From Thermomonas brevis (GTDB lineage Bacteria; Pseudomonadota; Gammaproteobacteria; Xanthomonadales; Xanthomonadaceae): DNA of 64,000 bases. Made by a program: the position numbers and the translations under genes. Under the pieces are notes generated by a model. That model was given only the letters and a program-made list of their open reading frames with translations. It was not told the origin of the DNA and did not search any database. Location: assembly GCF_014395425.1 (NCBI RefSeq), contig NZ_CP060711.1:2976001-3040000 (forward strand), read 5' to 3'. How positions within the stretch are numbered: the first letter of the stretch is position 1; each line of letters starts with the position of its first letter. Shown here one piece after another: positions 50,794 through 59,173 of this stretch.

Positions 50794-51702
50794 ATGGGGG
50801 CCAGCAAGCCACGCCTGCGCGAACTGCCGATCACCGTCATCGATTCGGGGAAACCGGCCGCGCAGGAAGCCAGCGAGCACCAGCACGACCATGCCGATGA
50901 TGGCCCGCGCACGCTGGGCCAGCCGGCGCCGGCCTTCCTGTTCGTCGGCGATGTCGCGATCAGCGAGGCCGAGATCGCCCGCGAGATGCAGTTCCATCGC
51001 GCGATGACGCCGGAGAAATCGCGCGCCGATGCCGCCCGCGCGCTGGTGGTGCGCGAGCTGCTGCGGTGCGAAGTGGCGCGGCTGGGGCTGCAAGCCGCCG
51101 TGCAGGCGCAGGCCGGCGAGCCTGAGGAAGAAGCCTGCATCCGCGCGCTGCTGGAGCGCGAGGTGGACAACCGGGTGCCGTCCGAGGACGACTGCCGGCG
51201 CTACTTCGAGCAGAACCCGGAGCGCTTCCACGCGCCGGATCGCATCCGCGTGCGCCACATCCTGCTGGGCGCGGCGGCCGATGACGTGACGGGCCGTTTC
51301 AACGCGCGCGAACAGGCGGAAAAACTCGTTGCCGAACTGAAGGCGCAGCCGCACCTGTTCGCCGACTTCGCGCTGCGCCATTCCGATTGCCCCTCGAAGG
51401 AGGCAGGCGGCGACCTCGGCTGGCTGGAACGCGGCCAGACCGTGCCGGAGTTCGACCGGCAGGTGTTCCGCCTGCGCGAAGGACTGGCGGCATTCCCGGT
51501 GGAGTCGCGCTGGGGCTATCACGTGGTTTGCGTGGACGCGCTGGAAAGCGGCGAACGGCTTGCGTTCGATCAAGTCCACCAGCGGATCTCCGACTACCTT
51601 GAACTACAGGTTCGGCAACGCGAACTCCAGCAGTACCTGCACGGGTTGCAGGAACGCTTCGAGGTTCGCGGGCTGGACGCCATCGAGGCCGAAGCGGCCT
51701 GA
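50794..51702 (+). CDS. Cytoplasmic parvulin-type peptidyl-prolyl isomerase of the nar operon (NifM-like)
   Basis: A 302-residue protein with no signal peptide or lipobox, so it should act in the cytoplasm. The parvulin domain covers about 150-250, with RIRVRHILLGA, FADFALRHSDCPSKEAGGDLGWLERGQTVPEFDRQVFRL and WGYHVVCVDAL. The N-terminal helical region carries a His-rich patch (HQHDHADD). It lies three bases after narI, as in Pseudomonas-type nar operons where a NifM/PpiC homologue follows narI. A role in folding NarG or NarH is inferred. Confidence 0.88.
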   Translation: MGASKPRLRELPITVIDSGKPAAQEASEHQHDHADDGPRTLGQPAPAFLFVGDVAISEAEIAREMQFHRAMTPEKSRADAARALVVRELLRCEVARLGLQAAVQAQAGEPEEEACIRALLEREVDNRVPSEDDCRRYFEQNPERFHAPDRIRVRHILLGAAADDVTGRFNAREQAEKLVAELKAQPHLFADFALRHSDCPSKEAGGDLGWLERGQTVPEFDRQVFRLREGLAAFPVESRWGYHVVCVDALESGERLAFDQVHQRISDYLELQVRQRELQQYLHGLQERFEVRGLDAIEAEAA

Positions 51703-51756
51703 CGCCCGAGCGGGCGCGCCGACGGCCACAGGTTTCCCAAGACTGGAAGCACGTCC

Positions 51757-53073
51757 ATGCAGGACATTTCACACATCAGCCCGGCCCGCCAGCAGCGGGC
51801 GCTATGGCTCAGTACCTTCGCCTTCACCACCTGCTTCGCGGTGTGGATGATCTTTTCGATCATCGGCATCCAGATCAAGCAGCAGCTTTCGCTCAATGAC
51901 ACCGAGTTCGGGTTGCTGATCGCGACGCCGGTCTTGAGCGGCTCGCTGCTGCGCATCTTCCTCGGCGTCTGGGCCGATCAGATCGGCGGGCGCAAGGTGC
52001 TGACCGGGGTGATGCTGGCCGGCGCGGGCGCGACGTGGCTGCTGACGCATGCGCACACCTATCCGCAGTTCCTGCTGGCGGCGCTGGGCGTGGGCATCGC
52101 CGGCAGTTCGTTCTCGGTCGGCGTGGCCTACGTGTCGAAGTGGTATCCGCCGGAGAAGCAGGGCACCGCGCTGGGCATCTTCGGCGCGGGCAATATCGGT
52201 TCCGCCGTCACCAAGCTGCTCGCGCCGATGGTGATGGTGGCTGCCGGCTGGACGATGGTTGCCAAGGTCTGGGCAGTGGGGCTGGCGGTGGTGGCGGTGC
52301 TGTATTTCCTGCTCTCGCAGGAAGACCCGTCGCTGGAGCAGCGCCGCAAGGCCGGGGTCAAGCCGATGCCGTTCCGCGAGCAGATGGCGCCGCTGAAGAA
52401 CCTGCAGGTGTGGCGCTTCGCGCTGTACTACTTCTTCGTGTTCGGCGGCTTCGTCGCGCTGGCGCTGTGGCTGCCGCGCTACCTGATCGGCGCCTACGGC
52501 ATGGACGTGAAGACCGCCGGCGTGCTGGCCGCCTGCTATTCGATCCCGGCCAGCCTGTTCCGCGTGGTCGGCGGCTGGCTGTCGGACAAGTGGGGCGCGC
52601 GCCGGGTGATGTACTGGACGTTCGGCGTCTCGGTGGTCTGCTGCTTCCTGCTGGCCTACCCGGACACGCGCTACATCGTGGCGGGCATCAATGGCGACAT
52701 CGTGTTCCACCTCGCCATCGGCATCGTGCCGTTCACCGTGCTGGTGTTCGTGCTGGGCTTCTTCATGTCGCTGGGCAAGGCGGCGGTGTACAAGCACATC
52801 CCGGTCTATTACCCGCAGTACGTGGGCTCGGTGGGCGGCGTGGTCGGCATGATCGGCGGGCTGGGCGGCTTCCTGCTGCCGATCGCCTTCGGCGCGCTCA
52901 ACGACCTGACCGGTGTGTGGACGAGCTGCTTCATGCTGCTGTTCGTGGTCGTGGCCAGCGCGCTGGCGTGGATGCACTTCGCCATCCGCCGCATGGAGCG
53001 CCGCCGCTTCCCGCAGATCGACCGCGAAACCGACCTGCCGGAAATCATCGACGCGCAGGCTGTGCGCGGATGA
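51757..53073 (+). CDS. Nitrate transporter NarK (second copy, NarK1-like)
   Basis: MFS transporter of 438 residues, distinct from the first copy. It has 12 predicted helices, the helix-2 arginine in GSLLRIFLGVWADQIGGRK, and the Gly-rich signatures GIAGSSFSVGVAYVSKWYPP and FFMSLGKAAVYKHIPVYYP. The shorter length and motifs fit the NarK1-type proton-nitrate symporter branch, so one copy may import nitrate and the other exchange it for nitrite. It is 54 bases after the PpiC gene on the same strand. Confidence 0.9.
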   Translation: MQDISHISPARQQRALWLSTFAFTTCFAVWMIFSIIGIQIKQQLSLNDTEFGLLIATPVLSGSLLRIFLGVWADQIGGRKVLTGVMLAGAGATWLLTHAHTYPQFLLAALGVGIAGSSFSVGVAYVSKWYPPEKQGTALGIFGAGNIGSAVTKLLAPMVMVAAGWTMVAKVWAVGLAVVAVLYFLLSQEDPSLEQRRKAGVKPMPFREQMAPLKNLQVWRFALYYFFVFGGFVALALWLPRYLIGAYGMDVKTAGVLAACYSIPASLFRVVGGWLSDKWGARRVMYWTFGVSVVCCFLLAYPDTRYIVAGINGDIVFHLAIGIVPFTVLVFVLGFFMSLGKAAVYKHIPVYYPQYVGSVGGVVGMIGGLGGFLLPIAFGALNDLTGVWTSCFMLLFVVVASALAWMHFAIRRMERRRFPQIDRETDLPEIIDAQAVRG

Positions 53074-53093
53074 GCCGGAAGACCACTTCGACC

Positions 53094-53119
53094 CGGCAGC
53101 CGCGCAAGCGCGGCTGCCG
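53094..53119 (+). terminator. Strong hairpin after the second narK
   Basis: A perfect 12-bp stem CGGCAGCCGCGC/GCGCGGCTGCCG with a 2-base apex lies 20 bases after the stop. No T-tract follows, so it may be a 3'-end stabiliser or a factor-dependent stop. The rest of the 53074-53240 stretch holds short open frames without support. Confidence 0.45.
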
Positions 53120-53248
53120 CACCCGGACGACGAGGCTGCGTTCCGTGGCCTCGACGATTGCCGTCGTCGCCGTCGCCAGGGCCAAGCGCCGCTTCCTTTC
53201 CCTATGACCTGAATCCGCGGGCGTGAGAGCGCCCGATGACTGATGGAA

Positions 53249-53276
53249 ATCGCTATATACATGAGTGCATATCGAA
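53249..53276. promoter_or_regulatory. ModE operator-like palindrome upstream of the TonB receptor gene
   Basis: ATCGCTATATA followed by CATGAG and TGCATATCGA. The symmetric core CGCTAT-N12-ATATCG has the spacing of the E. coli modA operator (CGTTAT-N12-ATAACG, from memory). TATATA within it could be a -10 box, so bound ModE would block transcription. A modE gene lies 2.8 kb downstream. It is the only such site seen in the window. Confidence 0.7.
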
Positions 53277-53442
53277 GCGAGTCCGCGGCGCGCAGGCCGT
53301 GCCGGGCCCGCTTCGCCGCCGCTGCGCGCTGACCTAGCCGCCCCCGACCACCACTGCCTTCGCGCACATGTCCCGCCGTCCCTGCGACGGGCGGGCTGGA
53401 CACCTGCGTCCTTTTTTTCCAAGCCAGAGAGAGTTCCACGCC

Positions 53443-55896
53443 ATGAGCAATCGACTTCACCCCCTGCCTCTTCCCCGGATCGCCGCGCTTGCGTCGGCGC
53501 TGGGCATCGTGCTGGCCGCGACCATGCCGGCGCGCGCCGCCGACGACGGCAAGGCCAAGACCCTCGACGCGGTGGTGGTCACCGCCTCGCGCTTCGAGCA
53601 GAAGTTGACCGCCGCGCCGGCCAGCATTTCCATCGTCACCAGCGAGGAAATCGCGCAGCGTCCCTATGCCAGCCTGACCGACATCCTGCGCGACATCGAA
53701 GGCGTCGATGTCGATATGGAGGGCAGCAACGACAAGAACGGCATGGGCTACGTCAGCATGCGCGGGATGCCGGCCGACTACACGCTGGTGCTGGTGGACG
53801 GACGCCGGCAGAGCAACATCGGCGACATCTATCCGAACTACTACGGCAGCGGCCAGTCCGGCTTCATACCGCCGGTGGACGCGATCGAGCGGGTCGAAGT
53901 GGTGCGCGGGCCGATGTCCACGCTGTACGGCTCTGACGCGATGGGCGGCGTGATCAACATCATCACCCGCAAGTCGTTCGACGCCTGGAGCGGCTCGGTA
54001 GCGTATTCGCACACCTTCCAGCAGGAAGACCGCTTCGGCGACAACGACAAGCTCGACCTGTACCTGACCGGGCCGCTGCTCAAGGATCGGCTGGGGCTGA
54101 CCCTGCGCGCGGGCGGCTACGACCGCGACGCGGCCAGCCGCAAGCTGCCGGCGCTGCCGTTGCCGTCGCCGCCGAATCCGGCCGGCAGCGTCTGGGATCG
54201 CACGATCAGCGAAGGCCGTTCCAGCGCGGCGGCGACCAATTGGAACGCGGGCCTGCGGCTGTCGTTCACGCCCAACGTCGACCACGACTTCCTGCTCGAC
54301 TACGACACCTCCAAGCAGGACTACGACAATTCCGGCACCCAGGACACCCTGGCCAGCCTGTGGCGGGTGGGCAACAACACGATTCCCAACCCGGCCTACG
54401 ACCCCGCGAAGCCGGAGAGTTCCGCCAATCCCAAGACCATCACCCGCCGCACCGTGATGCCGCGCGGCGGCTATGCCACCAAGCAGCGCTACGAGCGCGA
54501 CCAGCTGGCGCTCACCCACATCGGGCGCTGGTCGTTCGGCACCACCACCACCAGCCTGATGCACAACACCAACCGCAACCTCGGTCGCACCATGCCGCTG
54601 ATGGTGGACGAGCGGCTGGTGCTGCAGGACCTGTGGAACGCGGCCTGCGTGGCCGGCGGCGCCGCGCCGTATTGCGCCGGCGCGAAGATGGACAAGCTCA
54701 CCCCGGCGCAGCGCGCGCAGCTGGAAGCGTTCCTGCCGCGACCGCTGCGCACGCTGGAGATCCGTTCGTGGGTGCTGGACACGATGCTGGACATGCAGAT
54801 CGGCGACCACAAGCTCGCCGTCGGCGGGCAGTACCAGGACGCGCAGATGGAGGACAGCGTGTTCGGCATGTACGGCGACGGCTTCGTCGCCGGCACCTAC
54901 CAGCCGCACCGGCAATGGGCGGTGTTCGCCGAGGACAATTGGCAATTGGTCGATGGCCTGACCTTCACCTACGGGCTGCGCTACGACCACCACAACATGT
55001 TCGGCCAGCACCTGAGCCCGCGCGGCTACCTGGTGTGGAATCCCGGCGAGCGCTGGACGCTGAAGGGCGGCGTCAGCACCGGTTACAAGACGCCCAAGCC
55101 CAACCAGTTGTTCGAGGGCATCAACGGCTTCTGGGGACAGGGTGACACGCCGGTGGTGGGCAATCCGCAGCTGACGCCGGAGACCAGCACCAACTTCGAG
55201 CTGGCCGCCTATTACGACAATCAGGATGGCTTCAACGCCAACGCCACGGTGTTCCTCAACCGCTTCAAGGACAAGATCGCCACCGCCGACACCGTGCGCA
55301 ACTGCGAGATCGCCGCGCCTGGCGAGCACTGCGTGGAGATCGGCGCGGGCTGGGCCGATCTCGGTTTCCTGATCTTCAATCAGGACGTGAACGTGGATCG
55401 GGCGCAGTCGCACGGCGTCGAGCTGGCGGCGCAGTGGCAGCCGTCCGCGCGTTGGTCGCTGCGTGGCAACTACACCTACACCGTGTCGGAGAACAAGACC
55501 GGCGCGTCGAAGGGGTTGCCGATCGCCGGACTGGTGACGTCCTCGACCTCGACACCCGCCCGCCACATGGCCAACGCCAGCCTGGAATGGAAGGCCAGCG
55601 AGCGCATCAGTCTGTCGCTGACCGCCGAGGGCCGCTACCACCGCTATCGCGGCGTCAGCGCCACCACCGGCGAGCACCTGTACTACGCCGACCACACCCT
55701 GCTGCATCTGGGCGGCAACTGGCGCATCACCGACCGGCTCAGCTTCAGCGCGCGGATCAACAACCTGCTGGATCAGGACTACACCAGCCAGACCTGCGAG
55801 CTGACGGTGGCGCAAAACGCCTACAGCTGCGTCGATGACTACCTAGTCAAGGATCAGCGCCGCAGTCTGTGGACGTCGCTGGTCTATCGTTTCTGA
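53443..55896 (+). CDS. TonB-dependent outer-membrane receptor (first copy, ModE-linked)
   Basis: An 817-residue outer-membrane importer. The signal peptide ends MPARA, and the TonB box LDAVVVTAS follows at about residue 42. The plug domain (about 55-170) includes VSMRGMPADYTLVLVDGRRQS and VEVVRGPMSTLYGSDAMGGVIN. The barrel ends in VYRF. Pairs of cysteines in extracellular loops (CVAGGAAPYC and CEIAAPGEHC) may form disulfides. The plug resembles the FepA/CirA siderophore branch. The substrate is inferred to be molybdate, tungstate or a chelate from the ModE-type operator and adjacent modE gene. The ATG at 53443 is the last of several and gives the cleanest signal peptide. Confidence 0.9.
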   Translation: MSNRLHPLPLPRIAALASALGIVLAATMPARAADDGKAKTLDAVVVTASRFEQKLTAAPASISIVTSEEIAQRPYASLTDILRDIEGVDVDMEGSNDKNGMGYVSMRGMPADYTLVLVDGRRQSNIGDIYPNYYGSGQSGFIPPVDAIERVEVVRGPMSTLYGSDAMGGVINIITRKSFDAWSGSVAYSHTFQQEDRFGDNDKLDLYLTGPLLKDRLGLTLRAGGYDRDAASRKLPALPLPSPPNPAGSVWDRTISEGRSSAAATNWNAGLRLSFTPNVDHDFLLDYDTSKQDYDNSGTQDTLASLWRVGNNTIPNPAYDPAKPESSANPKTITRRTVMPRGGYATKQRYERDQLALTHIGRWSFGTTTTSLMHNTNRNLGRTMPLMVDERLVLQDLWNAACVAGGAAPYCAGAKMDKLTPAQRAQLEAFLPRPLRTLEIRSWVLDTMLDMQIGDHKLAVGGQYQDAQMEDSVFGMYGDGFVAGTYQPHRQWAVFAEDNWQLVDGLTFTYGLRYDHHNMFGQHLSPRGYLVWNPGERWTLKGGVSTGYKTPKPNQLFEGINGFWGQGDTPVVGNPQLTPETSTNFELAAYYDNQDGFNANATVFLNRFKDKIATADTVRNCEIAAPGEHCVEIGAGWADLGFLIFNQDVNVDRAQSHGVELAAQWQPSARWSLRGNYTYTVSENKTGASKGLPIAGLVTSSTSTPARHMANASLEWKASERISLSLTAEGRYHRYRGVSATTGEHLYYADHTLLHLGGNWRITDRLSFSARINNLLDQDYTSQTCELTVAQNAYSCVDDYLVKDQRRSLWTSLVYRF

Positions 55897-55995
55897 TCCG
55901 GCGAACGGCGGCGGCCCGTGGATGCCGGGCTGCCGTCGCGTCGTTGCAGGCAGCCGAAGGGACGGTGCCGGCGCCGGCATCGTCCTTTCCGCCGC

Positions 55996-56038
55996 GGGTG
56001 GAAGGCATGCGTGATGTAAGCTGAAATGCCTTCCATCC
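55996..56038. promoter_or_regulatory. Inverted repeat directly upstream of modE
   Basis: GGGTGGAAGGCAT (55996-56008) pairs with ATGCCTTCCATCC (56026-56038) across a 17-base loop, with one G-U pair. It ends 12 bases before the modE ATG, so it could act in the mRNA on translation or as an operator. It is not a terminator, as no T-tract follows. The remaining bases from 55897 show nothing else. Confidence 0.45.
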
Positions 56039-56050
56039 CGCACAGATCGC

Positions 56051-56851
56051 ATGGCCGATGCCGCCGTCCTCGAACCCTTGATCGACCTGCGCGGCGCGGG
56101 CACCAGCCTGACCCCGCAGCGGGCGAAACTGCTGCATGCGCTGGATGCGCACGGTTCGATCAGCGCGGCCGCGCGCGCGGTCGGCATGAGCTACAAAGGG
56201 GCATGGGATGCCATCGCCGCGCTCAATGTATTCGTTGGCGAACCGCTGGTCAGCGCGGAAACCGGCGGCAGCGGCGGTGGCGGCGCGCGCCTGACCGAGA
56301 TGGGCCGGCGCGTGCTGGCCTTCCATCAGGCGCTGACCGCGCTGCAACAGCGGCTGCTGGCGGGGCAGGGCGAATCTGCCAGCGCCGGCAACCTCGACCA
56401 ACTGCTCAAGAGGCTGGGAAATCTCATGCTCAGAACCAGTGCGCGCAATCAGTACGAAGGCACCGTGCAGGCCATCCAGCGCGGCGCGGTGAACAGCGAG
56501 GTGATCCTCGATCTCGACGGCGGCGACCGACTGGTCGCCATCATCACCAACCGCAGCGTCGATGACCTCGGCCTGCGCGAAGGCGGCAGCGCGATCGCGC
56601 TGGTCAAATCCTCGTTCGTGGTGCTGGGCGAGCCGGGCGTGCGCACCAGCGCGCGCAATGCACTGGCCGGCACGGTGCTGTCCTGTCAGGAAGGCGCGGT
56701 CAACGCCGAGGTGGAACTGCAGCTGGGCGGCGGGCGGCGGATGGTCGCCACCGTCACCAACGAAAGCGTCAAGGAACTCGGTATCCATGCAGGCATGCCG
56801 ATGCTGGCGCTGATCAAATCCTCGCACGTGATCCTGGCGGTTGCGGTCTGA
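56051..56851 (+). CDS. modE: Molybdate-responsive transcriptional regulator ModE
   Basis: A 266-residue regulator with the full ModE layout. The N-terminal winged helix-turn-helix (about 20-120) includes DAHGSISAAARAVGMSYKGAWDAI. It is followed by two Mop/TOBE molybdate-binding domains beginning RTSARNQYEGTV (about 130) and RTSARNALAGTV (about 205). The SARN and KSS segments are the oxyanion contacts known from E. coli ModE. It would repress uptake genes when molybdate is plentiful. It is 154 bases after the receptor gene and converges with the minus-strand operon. Confidence 0.95.
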   Translation: MADAAVLEPLIDLRGAGTSLTPQRAKLLHALDAHGSISAAARAVGMSYKGAWDAIAALNVFVGEPLVSAETGGSGGGGARLTEMGRRVLAFHQALTALQQRLLAGQGESASAGNLDQLLKRLGNLMLRTSARNQYEGTVQAIQRGAVNSEVILDLDGGDRLVAIITNRSVDDLGLREGGSAIALVKSSFVVLGEPGVRTSARNALAGTVLSCQEGAVNAEVELQLGGGRRMVATVTNESVKELGIHAGMPMLALIKSSHVILAVAV

Positions 56852-56869
56852 CCGATCCGCCGCGCGGCA

Positions 56870-57655
56870 TCAGTCCCGCGCCGTTTCCCAGCGGATGAAG
56901 GCCCAGCGCCGCGGCAGCATCCGCAGCGGTGGCTGGCGCTCGTGCCAGCGCCGCAGTCGTGCCTGTTGGTCGGCATCCAGCGGGCCCAGCGCACGCACCG
57001 TTCGCCGCAGCAGGTCGTCGAACTCAGTGACGAGTGCCGCGCCGCCGCCGTCCAGATAGTCCACGCGCGGCTGGAGGCCCATGCCGTGCAGGAGGTTGAG
57101 GACGTAGAGGTGATCCGGCGGCGGCGGACGCCGGTGTTCCAGCGCCTGCACGATGTCCAAGGGAACACCGTAGCCGCCGGTGCGGTGGGTCAGGTAGACG
57201 CGCCTGCGCGCCTTCGCATGCAGCTTGGCGAGCGCGTCGGCCATGTCCGCCACGTGCATCGAGCGCGAGGCGATGGCGATGTCGCAGGCCGGGATCGCGC
57301 TCCAGTCGTCTTCCCAGGCGCACAGGCGGGCGTCGATGTTGTCCGCGCCCTGTGCGTGCGCATCGGCGCGCAGCGCGTCCAGCATCGCCGGGCTGTAGTC
57401 CAGCGCGACGATCCGGCGCAGCCGCGCCGCCAGCGGCAGGCACAGCGCGCCGTTGCCGCAGCCGACGTCGAGCAGGCTGTCGCAGTCGGTCAGATCCATC
57501 CGGGCGATGAAGGCGTCGGCGTAGCCGCCGTGGGTCAGGCGCTTGCCCGCCTGCGCGGCGCGCGCGTCCCAGTCGTCCGCGCGCATCGGCGTGCGTCCGG
57601 CGGCGGCCATGTGCTCGCGGTAGAGGCGGGCGAAGTCGATGCCGGCGAGAGTCAT
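56870..57655 (-). CDS. Class I SAM-dependent methyltransferase
   Basis: A 261-residue Rossmann-fold methyltransferase. The SAM-binding motif I is SLLDVGCGNGALCLPLA at about residues 62-78, followed by the acidic VALDYSPAML. The later segment ASRSMHVADMADALAKLHA is typical of the family. The acceptor is unknown. Its ATG overlaps the stop of the DUF2478 gene, so it is the last gene of the uptake operon. This position suggests it modifies a metal ligand or transport-related compound, which is an inference. Confidence 0.82.
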   Translation of the reverse strand: MTLAGIDFARLYREHMAAAGRTPMRADDWDARAAQAGKRLTHGGYADAFIARMDLTDCDSLLDVGCGNGALCLPLAARLRRIVALDYSPAMLDALRADAHAQGADNIDARLCAWEDDWSAIPACDIAIASRSMHVADMADALAKLHAKARRRVYLTHRTGGYGVPLDIVQALEHRRPPPPDHLYVLNLLHGMGLQPRVDYLDGGGAALVTEFDDLLRRTVRALGPLDADQQARLRRWHERQPPLRMLPRRWAFIRWETARD

Positions 57656-58224
57656 GCGGCGCACGCCGGGCAGGGCGGCCGTTCGATTTCCGGGCGGGCC
57701 AATCCGGCGAACCACGCCTGCAGCGCTTCGATGCGCGGCGGCAGTTCCGCGCCGATGCCGCCGGTGAAGTCGCGCCACGCTTCCAAGTAGCGCGGGTTGA
57801 GCACGATCAGCAGCGGCACCGGCTCGGCCATCAGCGCCAGCATCTCCGCCGCCAGTCCGCGGCCGGATGCTTCCAGCGTGCCGAAGCGGTTGGCCAGCAC
57901 CAAGTCCGCGCCTTCGGCCAGCGCCCGCCGCAGCACCGCGCTGGCGGCGGCTACGCCGGCCGGGTCGAGGCTGCAGCCGCAGGCGCCGGGGCCGAGCGGC
58001 TGGGAGATGTCGTAGCGCGCGTCGGCATCGTCCAGATCCAGCAGCAGCATCTGTTTTTCCTGACCGGGCGCGCGCGGCGGCTGTACCAGCCCACGCACCC
58101 GCCAGCCCGTCGCGCGCAGGTCGGTGGCGAAGCGGATCAGCAGGGCGTCGGTGTCCTCGCCGTCGTCGTGGATGACGGCGGCCATCGGCGGCGAGGGCGG
58201 GACGATTCGGAGGGAAGCGGACAT
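57652..58224 (-). CDS. DUF2478 protein (molybdenum-gene-associated family)
   Basis: A 190-residue soluble protein. The start PMAAVIHDDGEDTDALLIRFA and the segments LVLANRFGTLEASGRGLAAEM and PVPLLIVLNPRYLEAWRDFTGG are DUF2478 features. From memory, this family is often encoded beside molybdate transport genes, and no biochemical function is established. Cysteines in LGPGACGCSLDP and the C-terminal CPACAA could bind a metal. It overlaps the downstream methyltransferase by four bases and lies 16 bases after the DUF364 gene. Confidence 0.75.
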   Translation of the reverse strand: MSASLRIVPPSPPMAAVIHDDGEDTDALLIRFATDLRATGWRVRGLVQPPRAPGQEKQMLLLDLDDADARYDISQPLGPGACGCSLDPAGVAAASAVLRRALAEGADLVLANRFGTLEASGRGLAAEMLALMAEPVPLLIVLNPRYLEAWRDFTGGIGAELPPRIEALQAWFAGLARPEIERPPCPACAA

Positions 58225-58240
58225 GGTGGCCCCGGCGTGG

Positions 58241-59110
58241 TCAGGCGGCGCGGGTCGGCAGGCGCAGGGTGACGCGCTGCACGGTCTTGCCGAAGAAGTG
58301 GTAGCCCGAGCCGCCCTCGGCCAGCAATTCCAGCAGCTCGTCGATGGCGAGCACGCGGGTGCCGCCGACGATGGCGACGCCGCGCCGCGCGTAGGGTTCC
58401 GGAATCAGCGTGGCGGTCGGGCCGATCACCGCCGCGCGCGCGCCGGGGCGCAGCAGCTTGAGCAATCCGTCCAGACTGCCGTTGAGCAGGGTGGTGCCGG
58501 TGGTCACCAGCACGTCGGCCTGCGGCACCACCTGCGGCGCGCGGTCGGCGGGCTGGTAGTACGGCAGTTCGTCGGGCTTGAGCGTGCTGGGATCCATCTC
58601 CAGCACGTGGAAGGGCTGGCCGTGCTTGCGCAGGAAGCGCATATAGGGCGGGAACGCGCCGACCAGCGCGACCTGTTCGCCCGGCTGCAGGCCGATCGCG
58701 TCGAAGGCGTCGCCATCGCCGTCGAGCGCGGAGGCCGGCGCGCCGTCGCGCTGCCACAGCGTTTCCACCAGCGCGTTGAGCACGGCAATTGCCAGCGCGC
58801 GGCGCAGGTCTTGCGGGCGATACAGATCGTCTAGCAACTGCGTCGCCAAGCGGCCGCGAATCTTGCCGGGCACCGGCATCGCCCGCGCCGAGCTGGGGCA
58901 GCAGACCGCCTCGGGCACGCTCTTGACCGGGGTGGCGCACAGGCCGCCCGCGCCGTTGTCCAGCTTGACGCCGGTGAAGAAGATGCCGAGCACGGCGCGT
59001 TCGATGTGCAGGCTGTGGGCGTCGTCGCCGAGGCGCTGCAGCACGGTGTCGTGCAGTTCACGCAGCAGCGTGGGCGCAGGGGAATCGGGAAGGGGGGGAA
59101 CGGCGTTCAT
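58241..59110 (-). CDS. DUF364/DUF4213 protein, putative heavy-metal chelation family
   Basis: A 289-residue two-domain protein. The N-terminal part (about 15-100) matches the enolase-N-like DUF4213 with VLGIFFTGVKLDNGAGGLCATPV and AVCCPSSARAMP. The C-terminal Rossmann-like DUF364 (about 130-285) includes VALVGAFPPYMRFL, ADVLVTTGTTLLNGSLD and VAIVGGTRVLAIDEL. The family is called a putative heavy-metal chelation domain because of its gene neighbourhoods and structure, not proven activity. Its place among FecCD-type transporter genes and modE fits a role in handling a metal or oxyanion complex. Confidence 0.82.
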   Translation of the reverse strand: MNAVPPLPDSPAPTLLRELHDTVLQRLGDDAHSLHIERAVLGIFFTGVKLDNGAGGLCATPVKSVPEAVCCPSSARAMPVPGKIRGRLATQLLDDLYRPQDLRRALAIAVLNALVETLWQRDGAPASALDGDGDAFDAIGLQPGEQVALVGAFPPYMRFLRKHGQPFHVLEMDPSTLKPDELPYYQPADRAPQVVPQADVLVTTGTTLLNGSLDGLLKLLRPGARAAVIGPTATLIPEPYARRGVAIVGGTRVLAIDELLELLAEGGSGYHFFGKTVQRVTLRLPTRAA

Positions 59111-59173
59111 CGGAAGTGTCTCCAGTCCGGGCCGCTGCGCGCCGGCAAGCGGCGCGCGACGGCTGCGCGCGCA

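Noticed and set aside
53070..53207. 45-codon open frame overlapping the end of the second narK
   Set aside because: Very basic low-complexity product, no ribosome-binding site, and a 12-bp hairpin inside it explains the sequence better.
51802..55815. 1337-codon open frame on the minus strand
   Set aside because: It lies antisense to narK and the TonB receptor gene, is rich in Arg/His/Gln/Ala and has no domains. Long antisense frames are expected at this GC content.
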